Source: Alphaproteobacteria bacterium (lineage in GTDB: Bacteria > Pseudomonadota > Alphaproteobacteria > Rhodobacterales > Rhodobacteraceae). Taken from it: a stretch of DNA of 64,000 bases. The stretch spans positions 1-64,000 of the forward strand of contig JAUIIJ010000022.1 in NCBI GenBank assembly GCA_030431825.1, given 5' to 3'. The position numbers and the translations under genes were made by a program. Shown piece by piece: positions 26,642-35,694 of this stretch; position 1 is the first letter of the stretch, and the number at the start of each line of letters is the position of its first letter. The notes under the pieces are model-generated. The model did not search any database. It was not told where the DNA came from and saw only the letters and a program-made list of their open reading frames with translations.

Positions 26642-27946
26642 TCAGGTGCCCAAACGGTCGCGCAGGCTGTACCAGGTCATCGCCAGCGCCAGCAACGGTG
26701 AGCGCAGCATCGCGCCCCCCGGAAAGGCGGGGGTCGGGACGCGGGCCATGGTGTCAAAACCTTCTGCCTCGCCTTGCACGGCCATGGCCATCAGTTGCCC
26801 CGCATGGGTCGCGGTGCCGACCCCGTGTCCGGAATAACCGGAGGCAGACAGCACGTTCGGCCCCAGCCGCGCCAGATACGGCATCCGCTTCATGGTGATT
26901 GCCAGTGTGCCGCCCCAGGCATAGTCGATCTCGACATCCCGAAGGTGTGGATAGATTTCCGTCATCGGCTTGCGTACCACGGCGGCAATATCGGCGGGGA
27001 ACGTATAACCATAGCTTTCGCCACCGCCAAAGAGCAGCCGTCCATCCGCGCTCAGACGGAAGTAATTTACCACGAACTTGCTGTCGGCAACCGCAACATC
27101 CCGCGTCAGAACCCGCGCCGCGTCGGCGCCAAGCGGTTTGGTGGCGACGATGAAATTGTTGATCGGCATGACCCGTGCTGCAACCTTGCGGTTCAGACCG
27201 CCAAGATACCCGTTGCAGGCCAGGATCACATGATCCGCGATCACGCGGCCCTTGTCTGTCTGCACGGTCGCCGGCTGGCCTTCTTCGATGTGGTGAACAT
27301 GGCTCTCTTCGAAAATGCGCACACCGGAGGAAGCCGCCGCGCGCCCGAGGCCAAGCGCATAGTTCAGCGGATGCAGGTGCGCGGCCCCCCAATCCAGCGT
27401 GCCGCCCTTGTAGGCTGGCGAGGGACAGAGATCGTGACAGTGCGCCGCATCCATGACCTCGATCTGGTCATAGCCATAACGTCGCTCAAGGTGCTCTGCA
27501 TAGCGGTGCAGGTCGGTCACGTCCCGGGCCGAGGCGGCGGTATGGGCGACACCGGGCTTGAGATCGCACTCGATCCGGTGGTCCGCAATCAGCGATTTGA
27601 CCAGGGCCTTGCCGTCTTCCGCCAGATGCCAGAGCTTGTCTGCCTCGGCATCGCCGAGCAGGCGTTCAAGCCCGTCCTGATCCATGCGCTGGCCGCTGCC
27701 CAGCTGTCCGCCGTTGCGTCCGGACGCGCCAAAGCCGACGCGGTGCGCATCAAGCAGCACGACATCCAGCCCGGCACGGGCCAGATGCAACGCCGCCGAG
27801 AGGCCCGTATAGCCAGCCCCTACGACACAGACATCGGCGCGTGTCTCGCCGCGCAGGGGGGCAAAACGCTCGGTCGGATGTGCGGTGGCGGCATACCAGC
27901 TCCTGGGATATTCGCCGCGCTGATCGTTCGAGAACAACAGGTTCAT
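26642..27946 (-). CDS. puuB: FAD-dependent gamma-glutamyl-amine oxidase (PuuB/DAO family)
   Basis: The 434-residue flavoenzyme has the FAD dinucleotide motif VVGAGYTGLSAALHLARAG about 40 residues in, the GFGASGRNGGQ segment typical of PuuB/OrdL proteins, and the C-terminal GYSGHGVGTATHAG flavin loop. PuuB oxidises gamma-glutamylputrescine to an aldehyde. It starts 25 bases after the glutamine-synthetase-like gene, with which it forms an operon. A true putrescine substrate is not proven; related amines are possible. Confidence 0.85.
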   Translation of the reverse strand: MNLLFSNDQRGEYPRSWYAATAHPTERFAPLRGETRADVCVVGAGYTGLSAALHLARAGLDVVLLDAHRVGFGASGRNGGQLGSGQRMDQDGLERLLGDAEADKLWHLAEDGKALVKSLIADHRIECDLKPGVAHTAASARDVTDLHRYAEHLERRYGYDQIEVMDAAHCHDLCPSPAYKGGTLDWGAAHLHPLNYALGLGRAAASSGVRIFEESHVHHIEEGQPATVQTDKGRVIADHVILACNGYLGGLNRKVAARVMPINNFIVATKPLGADAARVLTRDVAVADSKFVVNYFRLSADGRLLFGGGESYGYTFPADIAAVVRKPMTEIYPHLRDVEIDYAWGGTLAITMKRMPYLARLGPNVLSASGYSGHGVGTATHAGQLMAMAVQGEAEGFDTMARVPTPAFPGGAMLRSPLLALAMTWYSLRDRLGT

Positions 27947-27971
27947 TATGGCCTCACGGTGCCTTGGCTTG

Positions 27972-29330
27972 CTAGACGTTCAGCAGCAGATGCTCGCGTT
28001 CCCACGGTGAAATGACCTGCAGGAATTCCTCATATTCGGCGCGCTTGACGATGCTGTAGACGCGGGCGAATTCCTCGCCGAGCACCGCATGCAACGCCTT
28101 TGCGTCTTCGAACAGGGACAGGGCTTCGCCCATGACGCGCGGAATATCCTCTTCGCCCTCATAGGCATCGCCGCGGAACTGCTTGTCCGGGCGCCGTTCT
28201 TCCATGATCCCGAGATACCCGCAGGCCAGCGAGGCGGCGATGCAGAGATAGGGGTTGCAATCCATACCGGCCAGCCGGTTTTCGACGCGGCGCGCCTCGG
28301 GGCCGGACAGGGGAATGCGGATGCCGGTGGTGCGGTTGTCACGGCCCCATTCTAGGTTGATCGGCGCGGCATGATCGCGGGTATACCGCCGGTAGCTGTT
28401 CACGTAGGGGGCCATGACCGCGATGGCAGACGGCAGGTGATGCTGCATCCCGCCGATGAAATGGTAAAAGGCATCGGTTTCGCCCCCTTGCGGGCCGGCG
28501 AACAGGTTCTTGCCGCTTTCGATGTCAAGGATCGAGTGGTGGATATGCATCGCGCTGCCGGGCTCTTCGGCGATGGGTTTGGCCATGAAGGTGGCAAAGC
28601 AGTCATGGCGCAGTGCCGCTTCGCGGATCAGCCGTTTGAAATAGAAAACCTCATCCGCAAGACGGACCGGATGCCCGTGACGCAGATTGATTTCGAGCTG
28701 GCCCGCGCCGCCTTCCTGGGTGATGCCGTCGATTTCAAAGCCCTGTGCCTCGGCAAAGTCGTAAATGTCGTCGATCACGGGTCCGAACTCGTCCACCGCC
28801 GTCATCGAATAGGCCTGCCGTGCGGCGGCAGGACGGCCGGAGCGGCCCATCATCGGTTCGATCTGCTTGGCCGGATCGACATTGCGGGCAACCAGGTAAA
28901 ACTCCATTTCAGGCGCAACCACGGGTTTCCAGCCCTGATCCTCGTAGAGCTTGACCACCCGTTTCAACACGTTTCGCGGCGAGCATGGCACCGGGTTGCC
29001 CTTGCGGTCGAACGCGTCATGAATCACCTGCAGGGTCCAGTCGGCGGTCCAGGGAGCCGCCGTTGCGGTGCTCATGTCCGGACGCAGGATCATGTCCTTT
29101 TCGATAAAGCCGTCTTCGCCCGCCGCTTCACCCCAGTCACCGGTGATGGTCTGGTAAAAGATGCTGTCGGGCAGGTGAAAGTAATCCTGTTTGGCAAATT
29201 TGCTGGCAGGCACCGCCTTGCCGCGCGCGATGCCGGGCAAGTCCGAGATTATACATTCCACCTCGTCCAGCCGTCGTCCCTCGAGGTAGGCACGGGCAGG
29301 TTCGGGCAGGCGGTCGGTCAGGTCGGTCAT
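27972..29330 (-). CDS. puuA: Glutamine-synthetase-family gamma-glutamyl-amine ligase (PuuA-like)
   Basis: The 452-residue protein is a glutamine synthetase homologue of the PuuA group. It has EMEFYLVARN, EGGAGQLEINLRHG, the HIHHSILD metal-site histidines and ENRLAGMDCNPYL. PuuA joins glutamate to putrescine with ATP. Its ATG overlaps the stop of the amidotransferase gene by four bases, and the PuuB-like oxidase follows. The order amidotransferase, ligase, oxidase fits gamma-glutamylated amine breakdown. Confidence 0.85.
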   Translation of the reverse strand: MTDLTDRLPEPARAYLEGRRLDEVECIISDLPGIARGKAVPASKFAKQDYFHLPDSIFYQTITGDWGEAAGEDGFIEKDMILRPDMSTATAAPWTADWTLQVIHDAFDRKGNPVPCSPRNVLKRVVKLYEDQGWKPVVAPEMEFYLVARNVDPAKQIEPMMGRSGRPAAARQAYSMTAVDEFGPVIDDIYDFAEAQGFEIDGITQEGGAGQLEINLRHGHPVRLADEVFYFKRLIREAALRHDCFATFMAKPIAEEPGSAMHIHHSILDIESGKNLFAGPQGGETDAFYHFIGGMQHHLPSAIAVMAPYVNSYRRYTRDHAAPINLEWGRDNRTTGIRIPLSGPEARRVENRLAGMDCNPYLCIAASLACGYLGIMEERRPDKQFRGDAYEGEEDIPRVMGEALSLFEDAKALHAVLGEEFARVYSIVKRAEYEEFLQVISPWEREHLLLNV

Positions 29331-30010
29331 CTGGTGCGTCCCTTTTTGAAGAACTCGGCCATTTGCACGGCGATTTTGTCACTGTCGATCGGATCGGCCA
29401 AGCGCCGTGACGCCCCGCTCAGCACATCGTCGGGAACCACGCCCTTGCCGCGGGTACGGATCAACCCGTCGACAAAACCGCTCCCGAATTCGGGATGAGG
29501 CTGAACGGTCCAGATAGTGTCGCCATAGGTGACAAAAGCGTTCTGGCAGAAGTCGTTCGAGGCGATCACCCGCGCGCCCTCGGGCAATTCGACCACCTGG
29601 TCCTGATGCCACGCATTCAGGGTCAGGGTTTCACCGTTCAAATAGTAGTCGGTCGCACCCACGACCCAGCCGCCGGCGAATTTCTCGACCTTGCCACCCA
29701 GGGCCTGGGCGATGATCTGGTGACCGAAACACACTCCGATCAGCGGCAGACCCTTGCCCGCGATCTCGCGGATCAGATCTTCGAGCGGCGGGATCCATGG
29801 ATGATCCTCGTATACCCCGTGCTTGGATCCCGTGATCAGCCAGCCTTCGGCGTCATCGGCCCCATCGGGGAATTCGTTGTCGACGACGGCAAAATTGACA
29901 AATTCGAAATCATGCCCGCGCAGCAGGGTTTCGAACATGCGGTCATAGTCGCCCGTGGACGCGAGCAGGGAATCTGGCGCGTGTCCGGTTTGCAGAATGC
30001 CGATTTTCAT
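29327..30010 (-). CDS. Class I glutamine amidotransferase, possible gamma-glutamyl hydrolase
   Basis: The 227-residue protein has the full catalytic triad of class I amidotransferases: Cys94 in GVCFGHQ, and His172 and Glu174 in QPHPEF. It resembles free-standing GuaA-like amidotransferases more than PuuD in overall length and sequence. Placed first in an operon with PuuA- and PuuB-like genes, it probably removes the gamma-glutamyl group at the end of the pathway. The start codon lies 13 bases from a 14-base palindrome. Confidence 0.8.
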   Translation of the reverse strand: MKIGILQTGHAPDSLLASTGDYDRMFETLLRGHDFEFVNFAVVDNEFPDGADDAEGWLITGSKHGVYEDHPWIPPLEDLIREIAGKGLPLIGVCFGHQIIAQALGGKVEKFAGGWVVGATDYYLNGETLTLNAWHQDQVVELPEGARVIASNDFCQNAFVTYGDTIWTVQPHPEFGSGFVDGLIRTRGKGVVPDDVLSGASRRLADPIDSDKIAVQMAEFFKKGRTR

Positions 30011-30022
30011 GGGTCACCAAAA

Positions 30023-30036
30023 AATTTGATCAAATT
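30023..30036. promoter_or_regulatory. 14-base palindrome, operator copy 1
   Basis: AATTTGATCAAATT is a perfect palindrome 13 bases upstream of the amidotransferase start. An identical copy precedes the second glutamine-synthetase-like gene at 31463. Confidence 0.6.
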
Positions 30037-30072
30037 CAGGATAGCACTCCGCCGGTGTCGCGGCAAGAGGGG

Positions 30073-31392
30073 TCACACCGACTCGAGATAACTCAGCCAA
30101 TGCGTTTCCGGCGCACGCCGGGACAGCACCTCCTGTTCCTGCCGCTTTGTCATCACCAGATTGCGGATCAGCTGTGAAGAAAAGATGCGCGCGATCAGCG
30201 GATCGGTTTCGAACGCGTCGATCGCCGCGTCCCAGCTTGGCGCGAGATGGGGCAACCCCTCGATTTCATAGGCGTTGCCGGTGACCGGTTCGGGAGGCGT
30301 CATCGCATCCTCGATCCCGATCAGGGCCGCGCCCAGGATCACGCCGAGCACGAGATAGGGGTTGATATCGCCGCCCGCCACCCGGTGTTCGATGCGTCGC
30401 GCAGCGGGCGGACCGCCGGGAATACGGATCGCGGCCGTGCGGTTTTCATAGGCCCAGGCGGCATTGGACGGGGCATGGGCACCGGGCACCAGCCGGTCGT
30501 AGGAATTGCCATGCGGCGCAAAGATCAGCGTGCTGGGTGGCATCGCCGCGATGCAGCCCGCAACCGCCGACAGCAGCAGGTCGCTGCCCTTGGTCTGGCC
30601 ATTGTCGAAGATGTTCTTGCCGTCCGAATCCAGAACCGAGAAGTGCACATGCATCCCGTTCCCGGCGTCATCGGCATAGGGCTTGGCCATGAATGTCGCT
30701 GCAAACCCGTGCTGGCGTGCGATGCCGCGCACCAACGCCTTGAAAAGCCACGCGTCGTCGGCCGCCCGCAAGGCGTCCTGATGGTTCAGGTTGACCTCGA
30801 ACTGGCCGATGCCGCTTTCGGAAATGGCGGTTTGTGCCGGGATCCCCATCGCTTCGCAGCCGTCATAGAGCGCCGTAAAGAAATCATCGAATGCATCCAT
30901 TTGCGCCAGCGACAGGATGGCCTCGCCATAGAGCGGGCGGCCGGTCACCGGGTTCAGCGGCGCGGTTGGCGACATGCCGCTGTCATCGACCAGCGTGAAC
31001 TCCATCTCGGTGGCCGCAAGCACGCTCCAGTCCCGCGCCGCATAGCGGTCAAGCACCGAGATCAGTGCATGGCGCGGGTCGCCGGAAAACGGCGCACCGC
31101 GTTCCGTATACATCGTCATGGGCACCAGTGCCGAAGGCTTGGCCAGCCACGGCATCGGCACCGGACCACGCTCGGTCGGACGCAGGATGCCATCCGCATC
31201 GCCGCTTTCAAAGACCAGCGGGCTGTCCTCGATATCGGCGCCCCACAGATCGACATTGAGCACGGAAAAGGGCATGCGCACCGCCCCCTTGTCGAGCTTT
31301 TCGGCAAAGGACGCGGGCACGCGTTTTCCTCTCATCTGTCCATTGAGATCGCACGCGGCGATACGAAAGGTTGGAAAGGCGCGAAGGTCCAT
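30073..31392 (-). CDS. Second glutamine-synthetase-family gamma-glutamyl-amine ligase
   Basis: With the ATG at 31392 (AGGATG eight bases upstream) the product has 439 residues; the ATG at 31401 has no spaced site. It shows EMEFTLVDD, ESGIGQFEVNLNHQDA, NGMHVHFSVLD and HRVAGGDINPYL, the PuuA/GlnT-like set. It is only moderately like the PuuA-like neighbour, so the two may act on different amines. It is a separate transcription unit, with the same palindrome upstream. Confidence 0.83.
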   Translation of the reverse strand: MDLRAFPTFRIAACDLNGQMRGKRVPASFAEKLDKGAVRMPFSVLNVDLWGADIEDSPLVFESGDADGILRPTERGPVPMPWLAKPSALVPMTMYTERGAPFSGDPRHALISVLDRYAARDWSVLAATEMEFTLVDDSGMSPTAPLNPVTGRPLYGEAILSLAQMDAFDDFFTALYDGCEAMGIPAQTAISESGIGQFEVNLNHQDALRAADDAWLFKALVRGIARQHGFAATFMAKPYADDAGNGMHVHFSVLDSDGKNIFDNGQTKGSDLLLSAVAGCIAAMPPSTLIFAPHGNSYDRLVPGAHAPSNAAWAYENRTAAIRIPGGPPAARRIEHRVAGGDINPYLVLGVILGAALIGIEDAMTPPEPVTGNAYEIEGLPHLAPSWDAAIDAFETDPLIARIFSSQLIRNLVMTKRQEQEVLSRRAPETHWLSYLESV

Positions 31393-31401
31393 GAGGGCCA
31401 T

Positions 31402-31700
31402 CCTGAGTGGTGTTGCAGATTATTCGACAAGGTGTAACGCAAGAAATCCGGTCTGTCATGTAAATTTGATCAAATTATTTCGCGCACTTCAATACGGCAG
31501 TGCGCGCCAGTTGTGCATGTATTGGCAGCGCGTCTGGTCCGGCTCTCGATTTCGCAAACCCGCAAAGCAGGCCAAGATGATCAGATCCGGCTTCTGCTCT
31601 CGAGCCTGGCCAGACGGGAGCGAAGCGCGCGAATGGCGGCATCGGCGCGAAAAGGCCGAATGTCGAAAGCGATACTGATGACAGCAAAGCGGTCTGAAGG
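31402..31700. other. Gap of about 300 bases upstream of the second ligase gene
   Basis: Apart from the palindrome near 31470 I find no supported gene. Short open frames on both strands have no ribosome sites and no recognisable products. The stretch 31500-31690 is unexplained. Confidence 0.4.
31463..31476. promoter_or_regulatory. 14-base palindrome, operator copy 2
   Basis: AATTTGATCAAATT, identical to the copy at 30023, lies about 70 bases upstream of the second ligase start. The flanks are A+T rich (GTAA... and ...ATTT), as is usual for a regulator site near a promoter. Confidence 0.6.
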
Positions 31701-32153
31701 TTAACGGCCAGCCCACTCGTAGTATGAAATCTCGTGCCCGGCGCGTGGATGAACACCAGTGCCCGTCATGGCGAGTCCTGATCTTTCATAGAATTTGCGT
31801 GCGTTGGTATTGGTCGAAGCGGTCGAAAGCGTGAAGCCCGATGGCATCTGTGTCATTGCCAAACGCAACAGACAGCCTCCAAGACCACGGCCAATGAAAT
31901 CCCGCCTGACGAAAATCTGCGACAGCACTCTCTGCTCGGGGCATACAGCCAGAAATCCGGTGATTTTTCCGCCTGTTCTTGCCAGCGTGATCCGCCATCC
32001 GTTCGCGACTTCCGGTTCTATGCGGTCCCTGAGTGTTTCCAGAGAAACCATCGGAACGGGACCAACACCGGGCAGACTGGCGCTGGCATGCCAAACGTCG
32101 GCAATTTCATCATGGTCGGATGGACTCGCAGGATTGATTTCTATTGGCTTCAT
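31701..32153 (-). CDS. GNAT-family N-acetyltransferase
   Basis: From the ATG at 32153 the product has 150 residues. It contains IFVRRDFIGRGLGGCLLRLA, the acetyl-CoA-binding R/Q-x-x-G-x-G/A loop, and NTNARKFYERSGL, the usual C-terminal part of the fold. The ribosome site is weak, and a longer in-frame start exists at 32216. It lies downstream of the ABC transporter genes on the same strand, so an amine substrate is possible but not shown. Confidence 0.8.
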   Translation of the reverse strand: MKPIEINPASPSDHDEIADVWHASASLPGVGPVPMVSLETLRDRIEPEVANGWRITLARTGGKITGFLAVCPEQRVLSQIFVRRDFIGRGLGGCLLRLAMTQMPSGFTLSTASTNTNARKFYERSGLAMTGTGVHPRAGHEISYYEWAGR

Positions 32154-32284
32154 CTCACCCACACCAACGCCTGAACCAGCCAAGCCATGTCGGCAACCAA
32201 CTGGCTCTTTCGTCATCGCGCGTGATCAGTTTGGTCTTCGTAACCGGACAAATCAAGCCAGTGCTGAGCGTCCGCTTTCAAACT

Positions 32285-33094
32285 TCAACGCATCAGGTTG
32301 GGGCGGAAGCGGGTGCGCAGGTGGCGTTCGGCGGGCAAGTGCCGGTTGAGCCGTTTGCCGATCAGCGCAAAGACTCCCACGATGATCAGGGTCACGAGGA
32401 TGAAATACACCGCGAGGATCGGGTAGGGGATGAAGGGGTTGAAGGTCTTGTCGGCAAAGTAACTGGCGTAATACAGCGCATCGCCGCGTTGCTGCCATGC
32501 GGGAAAGCCCGAGAAGAACACCAGCGTCGTTGCGTGAAACAGAAAGATCGCCTCGTTCGTGTAGGCAGGCCATGCGAGGCGCAGCATGGTGGGCCAGATG
32601 ATGCGTTTGAACCTGGGCCAGCCGGTCATGCCGTAGGCGTCCGCGGCCTCGATATCGCCTTTGGGAATCGAGCGCAGCGCCCCGTAAAAGATCTCACCCG
32701 AATAGGCGGCGGTGTTCAGGAACAGCACGATCAGCGCCCCGAGCCACGCGGCGGTGAAGGCACCAAAGGCGGGATAGCTGCTCTTGAGGCTAAGAAACAG
32801 GAAATAGGCAAAAAAGAACTGGATGAAGAGGGGTGAGCCGCGAAACACGAAGATGAACCATTCCGCCGGTTTGCGGATCCAGCGCGATTGCGCCCCCTTG
32901 GCCACCGCCAGTCCGGTGGCGAGGAAGAACCCGATCGACAGGGCCATAACGCCGAAATAGACGTTCCAGATCATACCCGACCCGATCAGGGTGAACTGTT
33001 CGCAGAGGGTAAAGCCTTCACGCGGCAGCAGGCGCTCGCCGATCCCGATGGACCGCAGGGCGTAATCCTGAATGGTCTGCAGGCAAGTCGACAT
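32285..33094 (-). CDS. Polar amino acid ABC transporter permease (HisM-like)
   Basis: The 269-residue inner-membrane permease has about five membrane helices. It carries the EAA loop for ATPase contact (IEAADAYGMTGWPRFKRIIWP), as in HisM/ArtM-type subunits. Its ATG overlaps the stop of the partner permease (TGATG). In-frame sequence upstream of this start is the shadow of the partner gene and is not coding here. It is the last gene of the transporter operon. Confidence 0.92.
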   Translation of the reverse strand: MSTCLQTIQDYALRSIGIGERLLPREGFTLCEQFTLIGSGMIWNVYFGVMALSIGFFLATGLAVAKGAQSRWIRKPAEWFIFVFRGSPLFIQFFFAYFLFLSLKSSYPAFGAFTAAWLGALIVLFLNTAAYSGEIFYGALRSIPKGDIEAADAYGMTGWPRFKRIIWPTMLRLAWPAYTNEAIFLFHATTLVFFSGFPAWQQRGDALYYASYFADKTFNPFIPYPILAVYFILVTLIIVGVFALIGKRLNRHLPAERHLRTRFRPNLMR

Positions 33095-33978
33095 CAGGCG
33101 GCCGCCTTTCTCTGCGCTTCTCCGCCGGCTGTCGCCTGTCCACGCGTCAGGCGCTTCATCAGGCGTTCGAGCACGAGTTCGGAGATCCGGGTAAAGCCGA
33201 GGTAGAAAATCAGCAGAAACAGGAAATACCACATGCGCCAGTCGCCATGCGGATAGTCGGTGAATTTGCTGGTCTTGGTCCCGCCCAACTCGCGCGCCCA
33301 ATAGACCACGTCCTCGATCCCGAGCAGGAACAGCAAGGGTGTTGCCTTGATCAGCACCATCCAAAGGTTCGACAGCCCGGGCAGGGCAAAAACCCACATT
33401 TGCGGCACCAGTATGCGCCAGAAGGTCTGGCGGTGGGTCATGCCGTAGGCTTCGGCGGTTTCAAGTTGCGCATTGGGGACGGCGCGCATGCCGCCGTAAA
33501 GGACATTGGCCGCGAAGGCGCCAAAGACGATGGCAAAGGTAAAGACCGCGAGAAAGAAACCATAGGCTTCGTGGATATATTGCGGCGCGTTGCCAAGCGG
33601 CATCTTGGCTGCCTGGCAGACGACGAAATCCGAACCCTGCCTGACCGGTTGATCCCAGTCAGGGCACAGCACCCGGTGCCGCACATACTCGATCGCCTGA
33701 TCCAGAGCGATCACGAAAAACAGGAAAAACGCGATGTCGGGAACGCCCCGCACGATGGCGATGTAGATCTTGCCCAGCCAGCGCAGCGGGGCGATGCGCG
33801 AGCGCGCCGCCATGGCACCCAGAAACCCGAACCCCAGCGCAACCGGGGCAGTGATCGCCAGCAGCAACAGGACCTTGAGAAAGGCCAGGTAGAACGACAT
33901 GTGCACGCCGGTCGTCAGATAGCACGAAAACCAGGCCGCTGTGCCGAGCGTGTCAGGATCACTGCAATAGGAAAACAT
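33094..33978 (-). CDS. Polar amino acid ABC transporter permease (HisQ-like)
   Basis: The 294-residue permease has several membrane helices and the EAA loop LETAEAYGMTHRQTFWRILVP. The first 25 or so residues are hydrophilic and less conserved. A periplasmic insertion between the early helices (CPDWDQPVRQGSDFVVCQAA, with two cysteines that may form a disulfide) is longer than in the enteric proteins. It pairs with the overlapping HisM-like subunit and follows the binding-protein gene. Confidence 0.92.
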   Translation of the reverse strand: MFSYCSDPDTLGTAAWFSCYLTTGVHMSFYLAFLKVLLLLAITAPVALGFGFLGAMAARSRIAPLRWLGKIYIAIVRGVPDIAFFLFFVIALDQAIEYVRHRVLCPDWDQPVRQGSDFVVCQAAKMPLGNAPQYIHEAYGFFLAVFTFAIVFGAFAANVLYGGMRAVPNAQLETAEAYGMTHRQTFWRILVPQMWVFALPGLSNLWMVLIKATPLLFLLGIEDVVYWARELGGTKTSKFTDYPHGDWRMWYFLFLLIFYLGFTRISELVLERLMKRLTRGQATAGGEAQRKAAA

Positions 33979-34033
33979 GGGATGCGCCGGCTTTGGGCGT
34001 CAGGCCCGCAGCGGCGGGCCTGACATCTGTTTC

Positions 34034-34762
34034 TCAGTAGGTCGTGGTGTCTTCGCCGAACCACTTTTTCAGCATGGTGTTCAGCGTGCCGTCTTCTTTC
34101 ATCGAGGTGATGGCGGCGTCGAACTTTGCTTTCAACTCGGAATCGCTTTCGCGCAGGCCCATGCCGATGCCGCCGCCGAGCGGCACTTCGTCACCGACGA
34201 ACATCAGTTCCCCGCCCGATTCTTCGACCAGCGGAACCAGATAGTCCTTGTCGGCGAACACCGCGTCGGCTTCGCCATTGCGCACCGCGGCAACGGTCTC
34301 TTCGGGCGTGGCGAATTCGACCAGCGTGGCACCGCTCTCGGCGACGTGCCCGGCCTGAATGGTCCCGGTCTGGGCCGCGACGACTCCTGCGATCACGTCA
34401 ACACCGTCAGAGGCGGCGGCATAGGCCGAGGCAGTCGGGGGATAGTAGTTCTGGGTAAAGTCGATCACCTGATCGCGCTCGTCAGTGATGCTCATGCCGG
34501 CCAGGATGACATCATAGTTGCCCGAAACGAGGTTCGGGATGATCGAATCCCAGTCGTTCTTGACCCATTCACAGGTCAGCTCGGCGCGCTTGCAAAGCTC
34601 GTCGCCCAGTTCGCGCTCAAAACCGTCGACCTCACCGGCGTCATTGATGAAGTTGTACGGAGGATAGGCCCCCTCTGTGCCCATGCGGATGGTCTTGTCT
34701 TGGGCAACGGCCATTCCTGCGGTCAGGGCAAGTGCGGCGGCGCTCAGGATCAGGTTTTTCAT
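34034..34762 (-). CDS. Periplasmic amino acid/amine-binding protein of the ABC transporter
   Basis: The 242-residue protein has a signal peptide (MKNLILSAAALALTAGMAVA, cleavage after residue 20). The SBP family 3 fold includes RMGTEGAYPPYNFIND, GFERELGDELCKRA, the ligand-site CEWVKNDWDSIIPNL and MSITDERDQVIDFTQNY. These match the lysine/arginine/ornithine or histidine binding group. AGGGAG lies upstream of the ATG. Ligand choice (basic amino acid or a related amine) is inferred. Confidence 0.93.
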   Translation of the reverse strand: MKNLILSAAALALTAGMAVAQDKTIRMGTEGAYPPYNFINDAGEVDGFERELGDELCKRAELTCEWVKNDWDSIIPNLVSGNYDVILAGMSITDERDQVIDFTQNYYPPTASAYAAASDGVDVIAGVVAAQTGTIQAGHVAESGATLVEFATPEETVAAVRNGEADAVFADKDYLVPLVEESGGELMFVGDEVPLGGGIGMGLRESDSELKAKFDAAITSMKEDGTLNTMLKKWFGEDTTTY

Positions 34763-34791
34763 GTTTTGGTTCTCCCTTGGCTCTTCTTGTT

Positions 34792-35604
34792 TTACGCAGC
34801 GTGGGTCGCAGACAGGAACCCGCGCAGTCGTTCGGATTTCGGGCTGCCGAACAATGCGTCCGGCGGACCCTGTTCTTCGATCAGGCCCTGATGCAGGAAC
34901 ACGACATGGTCGGACACATCATGGGCCAGTTTCATGTCATGCGTCACGATCAGCATGGTACGGCCCTCGCTTGCGAGATCCTTGATGACCTTGACGACCT
35001 CTTGTTCCAGTTCGGGATCGAGCGCCGAGGTGGGTTCGTCAAACAGCAACGCCTCGGGCTCCATGCACAGGGCGCGGGCGATGGCGGCGCGTTGCTGCTG
35101 ACCGCCGGAGAGCTGCGCCGGATAGACGTCGCACTTGTCACCGATCCCGACCTTGTCCAGATAGCGGCGGGCGGCCTCTTCGACCTCTGCCTTGTCCCGC
35201 TCCAGAACCGTCACCGGCGCTTCCATGACATTTTGCAGGATCGACATGTGGGACCACAGGTTGAACTGCTGGAACACCATCGACAGGTTGGTGCGGATGC
35301 GCAGGACCTGCTTGGCATCGGCGGGGCGGCGGTGATGGGAATCGCCCTTCCAGAGCACCGGTTCTCCCTTGAACAGGATGTCGCCCTGCTGGCTGTCCTC
35401 CAGCAGGTTGGCGCAGCGCAGCAGCGTGGATTTGCCCGATCCCGACGATCCGATCAGCGATACGACGTCGCCGCGTCGGGCATTGATATCCACGCCCTTG
35501 AGCACTTCCAGGTCGCCATAGCTCTTGTGCAGGTTCTTGATCTCGATGACGAAGGCGGTGTCTGGCACGTGCGATCCGGTGTTTGTAACGGTTTTATTGC
35601 GCAA
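34792..35604 (-). CDS. Polar amino acid ABC transporter ATPase (HisP-like)
   Basis: The ATPase has Walker A GSSGSGKSTLLR, signature LSGGQQQRAAIARAL, Walker B ALLFDEPTSALDPE and the H-loop in LIVTHDMKLA. The longest frame starts with TTG at 35604 (270 residues); a GTG at 35568 gives a more usual N-terminus, and neither has a clear ribosome site. It is first in the operon ATPase, binding protein, permease, permease, and powers uptake from the cytoplasmic side. Confidence 0.93.
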   Translation of the reverse strand: MRNKTVTNTGSHVPDTAFVIEIKNLHKSYGDLEVLKGVDINARRGDVVSLIGSSGSGKSTLLRCANLLEDSQQGDILFKGEPVLWKGDSHHRRPADAKQVLRIRTNLSMVFQQFNLWSHMSILQNVMEAPVTVLERDKAEVEEAARRYLDKVGIGDKCDVYPAQLSGGQQQRAAIARALCMEPEALLFDEPTSALDPELEQEVVKVIKDLASEGRTMLIVTHDMKLAHDVSDHVVFLHQGLIEEQGPPDALFGSPKSERLRGFLSATHAA

Positions 35605-35694
35605 GTAGGAATGAATTTTCCCGCCAATGCAATGCGCAATCTGGCAGAACCGGCCTGGAATCGCCTGAGTTGACGGTAGGGAACCCGGCTTCGG

